Positions 7,970-15,582 of a stretch of 64,000 bases of DNA are shown in pieces. The DNA is taken from contig CAMBZJ010000009.1 of the NCBI GenBank assembly GCA_945872365.1, positions 60,301 to 124,300 of the forward strand. Reading direction: 5' to 3'. The notes under the pieces were generated by a model, which saw only the letters and a program-made list of their open reading frames with translations, was not told the origin of the DNA and made no database searches. The position numbers were made by a program, and so were the translations under genes. Each line of letters starts with the position of its first letter. Within the stretch, counting starts at the first letter, position 1. This DNA comes from Klebsiella pneumoniae (GTDB taxonomy: Bacteria > Desulfobacterota > Binatia > UBA12015).

Positions 7970-9370
7970 ATGGCGGCAGCGACCACCCTGGGCGAGCTCG
8001 GGAGGGCGGGCGTCCGGACGCGCCGGGTGCGCGACGAGTTGCGGCAGAACCTGCTCGGCAAGATGTCGCGAGGCGAGCGCATCCTCCCGGGCATTCTGGG
8101 CTACGACGAGACGGTCATTCCCGACATCGAGAACGCGATCCTCTCCGGGCACCACATGGTGATTCTCGGCGAGCGCGGCCAGGCGAAGTCCCGGATCATC
8201 CGCGGACTCGTGGAACTCCTCGACGAGACGGTTCCGGCGGTCGCGGGTTGCGAGATCCACTGCGATCCCTTCGCGCCGATCTGTGCCCCCTGCCGGACGC
8301 GCAAGGCGGAGATGGGTGATCAGCTCCCGATCGCCTGGCTCACGCGCGAGGACCGCTACGCCGAGAAGCTCGCGACCCCCGACGTCTCGATCGCCGACCT
8401 GATCGGCGAGATCGATCCGATCAAGGTCGCGGAGGGGCGCTACCTCGCCGACGAATCGACCATCCACTACGGGCTCATCCCCCGCACCAACCGCGGGCTG
8501 TTCGCGATCAACGAGCTGCCCGACCTGATGGAGAAGATCCAGGTCGGCCTGTTCAACCTGATGGAGGAGCGCGACGTCCAGGTGAAGGGCTTCAAGGTCC
8601 GGCTGCCGCTCGACATCGTCATCGTGGCGAGTGCCAACCCCGAGGACTACACGAGCCGCGGCAGGATCATCACGCCGCTGAAGGATCGCTTCGACGTCCA
8701 GATCCGGACGCACTACCCGCGTTTGATCGAACACGAGATCGCGATCCTCGACCAGGAAGTCCCGATCGGCGACCGCGACGGGCGCGCCGTGCGCATGCCC
8801 GCGTTCATGAAGGAGATCGTCGCACGGATCACCTTCGAGGCGCGCCGCTCGCCCGACGTGAACCAGGCCTCGGGTGTCAGCGTGCGCATGACGCTCAACA
8901 ACTACGAGACGTTGATCGCCAACGCCGAGCGCCGGGCGGCCCGTCTTGGGGAGTCCGAGATCGTCCCCCGGCCCTGCGACCTGCACGCCCTTGCGGCTTC
9001 GATGCTGGGCAAGCTCGAGATGGAACACTCGGGCGACGATCGCGGGGACGAGACGGCCTCGCTGGAGCGTCTCGTGAACCGCGCCGTCCTCGCGGTGTTT
9101 GACGGCACGACGACCGTCGATCGACTTCGGCGGGTGGCGGAATACTTCGAGGGTGGAGGTGGCGTCGAGGTGTCCGACGGAATGCGCGCGGACGAGTACA
9201 TGGAGGGTGTCCGCGAGATTCCCGGCCTGCGCGAGGCGATCGCGGAGATGGGGCCCTTCGAGTCCCCGGCACTGGTCGCCTCGGCGACGGAGTTCCTGCT
9301 CGAAGGACTCCATCTGCACCAGAAATTGAACAAGGACACCGAGGGCGGGCGCGCGACCTACCGCGCCTGA
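7970..9370 (+). CDS. MoxR/ChlI-like AAA+ ATPase
   Basis: 466 residues, related to magnesium-chelatase subunit I and MoxR ATPases, which act with VWA proteins as metal-insertion or protein-remodelling machines. Seen: sensor and arginine-finger region ANPEDYTSRGRIITPLKDRF and a helical C-terminal domain. The P-loop reads GERGQAKS, with Ala where Gly is usual before the Lys, and the Walker B region reads LFAINELPDL, with Asn-Glu instead of Asp-Glu. A cysteine cluster (C-x3-C-x7-C-x2-C) follows the P-loop helix and could bind a metal. I recall the same P-loop and cysteines in a poorly characterised MoxR-like family, so these look family-specific. Start: ATG 7970, with GGAGGG just upstream. A VWA gene follows by 21 bases. 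Substrate unknown. Confidence 0.85.
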   Translation: MAAATTLGELGRAGVRTRRVRDELRQNLLGKMSRGERILPGILGYDETVIPDIENAILSGHHMVILGERGQAKSRIIRGLVELLDETVPAVAGCEIHCDPFAPICAPCRTRKAEMGDQLPIAWLTREDRYAEKLATPDVSIADLIGEIDPIKVAEGRYLADESTIHYGLIPRTNRGLFAINELPDLMEKIQVGLFNLMEERDVQVKGFKVRLPLDIVIVASANPEDYTSRGRIITPLKDRFDVQIRTHYPRLIEHEIAILDQEVPIGDRDGRAVRMPAFMKEIVARITFEARRSPDVNQASGVSVRMTLNNYETLIANAERRAARLGESEIVPRPCDLHALAASMLGKLEMEHSGDDRGDETASLERLVNRAVLAVFDGTTTVDRLRRVAEYFEGGGGVEVSDGMRADEYMEGVREIPGLREAIAEMGPFESPALVASATEFLLEGLHLHQKLNKDTEGGRATYRA

Positions 9371-9391
9371 GTCCCGGCCCCACGTCGTCCC

Positions 9392-10996
9392 ATGGTCCGG
9401 ATCCGCTACACATCCTGGGACGGGACGCAGGCGGTGCGGCTCGACCCGGAGCGCCTGTTCGAGTCGCTCGCCGACGTGCTTTCGCGCACCGACGACGTCG
9501 GGCAGGCCCTCGACTGGCTTCTTCGCGCGGGTTTCGAGATGGAGGGCGTCGAGGTCATGGGGCTCGACGATGCGCTCGACCGGGTCCGGGAGCAGATCCG
9601 GGCCCGCGAGCGCGAAGCCAACCTCGACGGTGCGCTCGACGGGCCGCGCGGCCGGCTCAATGAGATTCTCGCCCGAGAGCGCGAGCGGCTCGCTGCAGGG
9701 ATTCCCGGCGACGAGGACGCGACGATCGCCCGGGAGAAGCGGGCCTTTCTCGACGACCTCCCCCCGGGTCTTGCGGAAGCCATCGGGCGCCTCGCGCGGG
9801 ATTATCGTTTCGAGGATCCCGAGGCGGAACGCGCCTTCGGCGAACTTTTCGAGGAGTTCGAGGACATCCGGTCGGTCGAGGAGTTTCGTCGCATGCAGGG
9901 CGGGCGCTTTCGCGGCCCGCGGGGGCTCGACTTCCGGGAAGCGGTCGAACTGGTGCGCGAAATGGAGGCACTGCGGGAGATCGAGCGTCGCCTCGCTGCG
10001 GGCGATCTTCCCGGACTCGACCTCGACGACCTGCGCCGCCGCTTCGGCGACGACTTCGCGCGCGACCTGGAGCGGCTCGGGCAGATCGTCCTTCTGCTGC
10101 GGGGCGCCGGCTATCTGCAGGAGCGGGAGGGGCGCTTCGAACTCTCCGGCCGCGGCGCCCGGAAGCTCGGTGCTCTCGCCCTGCGCGATATTTACCAGGC
10201 CCTCCTGCGCGATCGGCCGGGTGCGCACCCGAGCGCGGCGCGCGGACCGGGCGAGGTACGCCACGATCGGACCCGACCCTGGGTCCACGGCGATGCGCTC
10301 CAGCTGGCACTCGTCCCGACGCTGCTGAACGCGATCGCGCGCGGCGCCGGCACGCCGGTCGCCCTCGAGCCGCGCGACTTCGAGGTGCAGGACGCGGATC
10401 ATGCGACGACGACGTCGACCGTGCTGCTGCTCGACATGAGTTGGTCGATGAGTTGGGAGGGTCGGTTCGCGGCCGCGAAGAAGGTCGCACTCGCCCTGGA
10501 GAGCCTCGTGCGGACCCGCTACCCGCGGGACTACTTCGGTATCGTCGGCTTCTACACGCGCGCGGTCGAGTTGAAGCCCCGCGATCTGCCCGAGGCGACC
10601 TGGAACATGGGCGACCCGTTCACCAATCTCCAAGACGGCCTGCGTCTCGCGGCCAAACTCCTCGCCAAGCACCCCAACCGCAACCAGCACATGATCGTCG
10701 TCACCGACGGCCAGCCGACCGCCTACTTCCACCGCGGGCGACTGCATTGCGAGTGGCCGCTGGGCTTCGGCGGCGTCTCGCTGCGGGCATCGGCCGAGAC
10801 GCTTCGCGAGGTCGAGCGCGTGACCCGACGTGGCATCACGATCAACACGTTCATGCTCGACGACTCGGCCGGCCTGCGCTCCTTCGTCGAGAAGATGACC
10901 CGCATCAATCGCGGGCGGGCCCTCTACAGCCGGCCCGATCGGCTGGGCGAGTACCTCCTCGTCGATTACCTCGGCCGCAAGCGCAAGCGCGTCTGA
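9392..10996 (+). CDS. VWA-domain protein, partner of the MoxR-like ATPase
   Basis: 534 residues. The N-terminal 300 or so are Glu/Arg-rich and helical, resembling coiled-coil adaptor regions. The C-terminal von Willebrand A domain (about 345-530) has a complete MIDAS site: DMSWSMSW (D-x-S-x-S), a Thr in the FTNLQDGLRLA segment, and VTDGQPT. No signal peptide or membrane segment is visible, so a cytoplasmic role is likely. Immediately downstream of the AAA+ gene, the pair has the layout of MoxR-VWA systems such as RavA-ViaA or NorQ-NorD; the client is not evident because no neighbouring metalloenzyme is encoded. Confidence 0.85.
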   Translation: MVRIRYTSWDGTQAVRLDPERLFESLADVLSRTDDVGQALDWLLRAGFEMEGVEVMGLDDALDRVREQIRAREREANLDGALDGPRGRLNEILARERERLAAGIPGDEDATIAREKRAFLDDLPPGLAEAIGRLARDYRFEDPEAERAFGELFEEFEDIRSVEEFRRMQGGRFRGPRGLDFREAVELVREMEALREIERRLAAGDLPGLDLDDLRRRFGDDFARDLERLGQIVLLLRGAGYLQEREGRFELSGRGARKLGALALRDIYQALLRDRPGAHPSAARGPGEVRHDRTRPWVHGDALQLALVPTLLNAIARGAGTPVALEPRDFEVQDADHATTTSTVLLLDMSWSMSWEGRFAAAKKVALALESLVRTRYPRDYFGIVGFYTRAVELKPRDLPEATWNMGDPFTNLQDGLRLAAKLLAKHPNRNQHMIVVTDGQPTAYFHRGRLHCEWPLGFGGVSLRASAETLREVERVTRRGITINTFMLDDSAGLRSFVEKMTRINRGRALYSRPDRLGEYLLVDYLGRKRKRV

Positions 10997-11216
10997 GGGG
11001 AGTCCGGCCGGCTGTCCGGTCGCGCGCCGGGCCCGAAGGCGCGGCCGCGGGTTGCGGTCCGCCGTCGAGCCGTGCAAGACAGGTGAACGGCACCCCGCGT
11101 ACCGCCTCGGGCCGGTCGCGGGGCATCCGGCCGCGCCGATCGGGGCCGCCGGGGGAGCGATCCGGTGCCGCGGGGCGGAGGCGCCGGCGCGGACGGGGCG
11201 GGAAGGCGGAGCGAGG

Positions 11217-13826
11217 TTGGCCGCATCGTCGCAGTCGGAGCATGGGCGAAAGCCGGTCAAGCTCACGCCGATGCTCGCCCAGTATCTGGACGTGAAGCGG
11301 CAGGCCGGCGACGCGGTCCTGTTCTTCCGCCTCGGCGACTTCTACGAGATGTTCTTCGAGGACGCCGAGCGGGTCGCGCCCCTGCTCGACCTGACCCTGA
11401 CCTCGCGCAACAAGGACGATCCGAACCCGATCCCCATGTGCGGGGTGCCAGTGCATGCTGCACAGGGCTACGTGAGCCGGCTCGTCCTGCAGGGCGTGAA
11501 GGTGGCGATCTGCGACCAGATCGGTGATCCCGCCACCTCGCCCGGACTCGTCGAGCGCGGGCTCACCCGGATCATCACGGCGGGTACCGTGCTCGACGAG
11601 GACGAGGGGCTCGTGGGCGGGCAGCCCGGCCATTTGGTGGCCCTCTCGTCGGCGCGAGGCGACGGCTCGGTGGCGCTCGCGACCGTGGAGGTCTCCACCG
11701 GCGATGTGCGGTGCTGTCGTGCGCCCGATCTCGCCCGGGCGCGCGAGGAACTCGGCCGCATCGCACCACGCGAGGTCCTCGTCGGGTCGGTCGACCCGGC
11801 ACTTTCCGCGCTTGCTCGCGAGGTGACCTCGGCGGTGGCGGAGCGCCCGGCGGCCGCGGCGCCGCAGGACTGCGCGGGACTCGTCGCAGGACTCGAGCCG
11901 GATCTCGGTGCCGCGCTCGCGACGGCCCTCGACTACCTCCGCGAGACCTTGCGCGGCGGCCTCGGTCACCTCCGGCCGCCGACCGTCTACGCGCTCTCGG
12001 CGCACATGGCGATCGACGAGCGGACGCGGCGCAACCTCGGGATCCTCGAAGGGCCACAGGGGGGCCGTCACGGCTCGCTCTGGTGGTCGCTCGACGAAAC
12101 CTCGACGGCGATGGGTTCGCGCATGTTGCGCGACTGGTTGGTCGCGCCTTCGGTCGACATCGCCGTGATCGAGGGGCGCCACGAGGCGATCGCGGCACTG
12201 GTGGACGCCCCCGGCTGGCGCGCGGATCTCGCGTCGGCTCTCGCACTGGTCGGCGACCTCGAACGGCTCGTCGGTCGGCTCGCGGTGGGTCGTGGCGGCC
12301 CCCGCGAAGTCGCCCGGCTCGGGCGCGCGCTCGAAGCCGCAGGGGCGATCGCGGCCCTGCTTCCGGCCGAGGGTCTGCCGCCGCGTCTCGGGATCCTCCG
12401 CGGTTCGATCGAGCCTCCTTCGGGCCTCGCGGCGCGCATCGCCGGCCTGCTCGCGGACGAACTCCCCGTGCAGGCGGGCGAGGGCGGCGTGATCCGGTCC
12501 GGAGCCGATGCCGAGGTCGATCGCCTGCGCGGCCTCCAGAAGGATGCCCAGGGATTGCTCGCGGCGCTCGAGGCCCGCGAACGGGAGGCCACCGGCATCG
12601 CGTCGCTGCGGGTCCGCTACCAGCGGGTGTTCGGGTACTTCTTCGAGGTCACCAAGTCGAACCTGAAGCTCGTCCCGGCCCACTTCACCCGCAGGCAGAC
12701 GCTCGCCTCGGCCGAGCGGTTCACGACGCCGGAGCTGCTCGAACTCGAGCGCGACCTTTCGGGCGCGGAAGACCTCTGCCGTCGGCGGGAGGCCGTACTG
12801 TTCGCGGGGCTCCTCGCCGAGGTCGGCGCAACGCAGGGAATCCTCACGGGACTCGCCCATGCGCTGGCGGAACTCGACGCGCTCGTCGGGCTCGCCGCCG
12901 TGGCGCACGTGCGGGGATTCCTCCGCCCCGAGATGCACCGCGGTCGTCGGCTCGAGATCCGCGACGGCCGACACCCGGTCGTCGAACGCACCTCGGCGGC
13001 CGGCAAGTTCGTCCCCAACGACACCGTCCTCGACGACGAACACGAGCAGATCGTCGTGCTCACTGGACCCAACATGGCGGGTAAGAGCACCTACCTGCGG
13101 CAGGTGGCGCTCATCGTGCTGCTGGCACACGCCGGTAGTTTCGTCCCGGCGGCCGCCGCAAGCATTCCGCTCACCGACCGGATCTGGACGCGCGTGGGAG
13201 CCGCCGACGACCTGGTGGCGGGAGACTCGACCTTCATGGTCGAGATGAAGGAGACCTCGGCGATCCTCGCCAACCTGACGCCGCGATCCCTGGTCGTCCT
13301 CGACGAAATCGGGCGCGGTACGAGCACCTACGATGGGATCGCGATCGCCTGGGCGGTGGCCGAGCATCTCCACGACTTCGAGCCGGCTCCGGGGGCGCGG
13401 GTGAAGACGCTGTTCGCCACCCACTTCCACGAACTCACCGCGCTCGCGGACCAACTGCCGCGGGTGCGCAACCACTCGGTCGCGGTGCGGGAGTGGCGCG
13501 ACGACGTCCTGTTCCTGCGCAAGGTGGTCGCGGGCCCGGCAAGCCGCAGTTTTGGCGTGGCGGTGGCGCGACTCGCCGGGGTGCCTGAAGCGGTCGTGGC
13601 GCGTGCGCGGGAACTGCTGCGAAGCCTGGAGTCCGGTGCGCCGCTCGCGGGTGGCCCGCCCGTCCACCCCCATCGGGTGCTGCCGGCGACGAACCAACTC
13701 GACCTCTTCGCGGCGCCGCCATCGGGACTCGTGGAGGAGATCGCCGGGATCGAGGTTGACCGAATGACGCCGCTCGAAGCGCTCTCGCGGCTTCACGAAA
13801 TCGTCGAGCGGGCGAGGCGTGGCTGA
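11217..13826 (+). CDS. mutS: DNA mismatch repair protein MutS
   Basis: Recognises mismatches and starts repair with MutL (no mutL in this window). 869 residues from a TTG at 11217. Mismatch-binding Phe-x-Glu is present as FYE within FRLGDFYEMFFEDA (about residue 42). The ATPase region has Walker A TGPNMAGKST (about 615), STFMVEMKE, VVLDEIGRGTSTYDG and ATHFHEL. Length is close to E. coli MutS (853). The frame is open upstream to 11052, but that part is low-complexity; TTG 11217 follows a GGAAGGCGGAGCGAGG purine run and places the conserved TPMLAQYL segment at the expected distance. The 220 bases upstream (10997-11216) hold nothing I recognise. Confidence 0.95.
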   Translation: MAASSQSEHGRKPVKLTPMLAQYLDVKRQAGDAVLFFRLGDFYEMFFEDAERVAPLLDLTLTSRNKDDPNPIPMCGVPVHAAQGYVSRLVLQGVKVAICDQIGDPATSPGLVERGLTRIITAGTVLDEDEGLVGGQPGHLVALSSARGDGSVALATVEVSTGDVRCCRAPDLARAREELGRIAPREVLVGSVDPALSALAREVTSAVAERPAAAAPQDCAGLVAGLEPDLGAALATALDYLRETLRGGLGHLRPPTVYALSAHMAIDERTRRNLGILEGPQGGRHGSLWWSLDETSTAMGSRMLRDWLVAPSVDIAVIEGRHEAIAALVDAPGWRADLASALALVGDLERLVGRLAVGRGGPREVARLGRALEAAGAIAALLPAEGLPPRLGILRGSIEPPSGLAARIAGLLADELPVQAGEGGVIRSGADAEVDRLRGLQKDAQGLLAALEAREREATGIASLRVRYQRVFGYFFEVTKSNLKLVPAHFTRRQTLASAERFTTPELLELERDLSGAEDLCRRREAVLFAGLLAEVGATQGILTGLAHALAELDALVGLAAVAHVRGFLRPEMHRGRRLEIRDGRHPVVERTSAAGKFVPNDTVLDDEHEQIVVLTGPNMAGKSTYLRQVALIVLLAHAGSFVPAAAASIPLTDRIWTRVGAADDLVAGDSTFMVEMKETSAILANLTPRSLVVLDEIGRGTSTYDGIAIAWAVAEHLHDFEPAPGARVKTLFATHFHELTALADQLPRVRNHSVAVREWRDDVLFLRKVVAGPASRSFGVAVARLAGVPEAVVARARELLRSLESGAPLAGGPPVHPHRVLPATNQLDLFAAPPSGLVEEIAGIEVDRMTPLEALSRLHEIVERARRG

Positions 13827-15526
13827 TGGGGCTTCGGTCTTCACCGCATTACCTTTCCGTCGCACTCGCCGTCCTGCTCTGGGCGCGGTGCGCGGGTGCG
13901 GTGGCACCCCCCGCGAAGGCGCTCGTGAACCGCGTCGAGTGGTCCTCCGCCCCCGACGGCGGGCGGGTCTCGGTGCAGGTCGGGGGCGGCGAGGTGCGCT
14001 GGAGCGGGGGCCGGGCCGCTGCGGTTGCGGAGCGGGGACTCCCCGAGCGGGCTTTCGTCGACATCCGGCCGGCGGTGCTCGCCCCGTCGATCACGCGCGA
14101 CCCGGTCGTGATCGAGAACGGCATCCTGAAGCGGGTGCGCGTCGGACAGAACGACCCCGAGACGGTCCGGGTCACGATCGAACTCGCGGTCCCGGTCACT
14201 GTCGACATCCGGGGCGAGAAGAATCCGTCCCGGCTCGTGATCGCGGTGAAGCGCGACCCGGTCGCGGGCGAGCCCGGCGCGGGCGCGGCGGGCGCGGCGG
14301 CTGCGGTCGGCGGCAGTGCGGCGGCACCCACCATGGGCGGGGCCGGCGCGCATCCACAGGGCGGCTTCGACCACTCCGGCGCGACCGCTGGCGCCGCCGG
14401 GGCAGTTGCGCCGACGGCAACGCCCGCGCCGGCCCCGTCGGCCCGCGTGACGCCGATACCGACACCGCAGCCCACCGCATTGCCGACGCCGACTCCGTCG
14501 CCTTGGTTCGCGGCTACGGCCGCACCGACACCCGCACCGACACCCGCAGCAACGCCTGCGCCGACCCCGGTCGCATCTCCCACCCCGACGCCGTCGGCGA
14601 CCCCGACCCTGCTGCCGGTGTCAACGGCGACGCCCGGCGCGACGCCGCGCTTCCCGGTATTTCCGACCCCGAGCCCTGACCTCGCCGCGCCCTACGGGGG
14701 TCGCCTGGAGGGATTGTCCCCGGACTGGCCGACGCCGGTACCGACGCTCGCGACGGAGGCGGCAAGCGAACCGCCGAGGGCGCTTCCCAAGGCGGTCGGA
14801 CCGGCGCGACGTACGGGTTCGTACCACCATCGCGTGGTCGTGCTCGATCCCGGGCACGGCGGCAAGGACCCCGGCGCCTCGGGGCCGGGCGGCATCGAGG
14901 AAAAGCGGATCACGCTCGCGATCGCGCGCGCGGTCGCGGCGCGGCTGCGCCGCGTCGATCCCGGGCTGCGCGTGCTCCTCACGCGGAGCGGCGATTCGTA
15001 CGTCTCGCTCGCCGGGCGCACCGCGTTCGCCAATGCGAAGGGGGCGGACCTCTTCGTCTCGATCCACGTGAACGCGAGCGAGACCCCGGAGTCCTCCGGC
15101 ATCGAGACCTATACGCTCAACAACAGCAACGATCGCGCCACCAAGCGCCTGGCGGCCCTGGAAAACGGTCTTGCGGAGGCCGGTGTCGAGCGCAGCGACC
15201 GCGATCTCGCCTGGATCGTGAGCGACCTGCTGCAGACCGGAAAGGAGGACGAGTCGATCGCGCTCGCCGAGAGCCTGCAGCGCGAGACGATGCGCGCGGT
15301 GCGCGCGCGCTGGCCGGACACCGAGAGCCTCGGGACGAAGAAAGGGCCCTTCTACGTGCTGGTCGGAGCCTTCATGCCGTGCGCATTGGTCGAGACTGGC
15401 TTTCTCTCCCATCCGGCCGAGTCCCAGCGCATCGCGTCCCGGGAATACCAGGAGGCACTCGCCGCCGGGATCGCCCGGGGGATCACGGGGTTTCTCGCTT
15501 CCGGCGAGGCCAACTCGAATCTTTGA
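13826..15526 (+). CDS. N-acetylmuramoyl-L-alanine amidase with AMIN domain (AmiC-like)
   Basis: Periplasmic amidase that splits peptidoglycan during cell separation. 566 residues: signal peptide (about 1-25, ending AGA), AMIN domain (about 33-150) that targets it to the septum or envelope, a long Ala/Pro/Thr-rich linker (about 165-325) and Amidase_3 catalytic domain (about 335-560). Zinc ligands are His in VLDPGHGGKDPG, Glu in GGIEEKR and His in VSIHVNAS; the catalytic Glu is in ALVETGFLSHP. The linker is unusually long and DNA-repetitive (ccgacacc-like units), suggesting a flexible wall-spanning spacer. The ATG overlaps the mutS stop (TGATG). Confidence 0.93.
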   Translation: MGLRSSPHYLSVALAVLLWARCAGAVAPPAKALVNRVEWSSAPDGGRVSVQVGGGEVRWSGGRAAAVAERGLPERAFVDIRPAVLAPSITRDPVVIENGILKRVRVGQNDPETVRVTIELAVPVTVDIRGEKNPSRLVIAVKRDPVAGEPGAGAAGAAAAVGGSAAAPTMGGAGAHPQGGFDHSGATAGAAGAVAPTATPAPAPSARVTPIPTPQPTALPTPTPSPWFAATAAPTPAPTPAATPAPTPVASPTPTPSATPTLLPVSTATPGATPRFPVFPTPSPDLAAPYGGRLEGLSPDWPTPVPTLATEAASEPPRALPKAVGPARRTGSYHHRVVVLDPGHGGKDPGASGPGGIEEKRITLAIARAVAARLRRVDPGLRVLLTRSGDSYVSLAGRTAFANAKGADLFVSIHVNASETPESSGIETYTLNNSNDRATKRLAALENGLAEAGVERSDRDLAWIVSDLLQTGKEDESIALAESLQRETMRAVRARWPDTESLGTKKGPFYVLVGAFMPCALVETGFLSHPAESQRIASREYQEALAAGIARGITGFLASGEANSNL

Positions 15527-15582
15527 AGCGCCCTGCAAGGCCCGGCGTGGACGGCTAAGGAAGGTCGAGGACGCGATCCCTC

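Noticed and set aside
10997..11216. Small RNA or extra gene before mutS
   Set aside because: The 220 bases are GC-rich without a promoter, a hairpin followed by T-run, or a coding signal; the open frame there is only an upstream extension of mutS.
7859..11266. Very long open frame (over 1100 codons) on the minus strand across the MoxR/VWA region
   Set aside because: It is the antisense of two well-supported plus-strand genes. Its translation is rich in Arg, Gln and Asp with no domain motif; open antisense frames are expected at about 70% GC.
10905..13907. About 1000-codon minus-strand frame opposite mutS
   Set aside because: Composition is a shadow of mutS codon bias, with no recognised motif and no ribosome site.
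14404..14700. Short repeats as a CRISPR or minisatellite array
   Set aside because: The ccgacacc-like units are codons of the Pro/Thr linker of the amidase, irregular in length, with no spacer structure.
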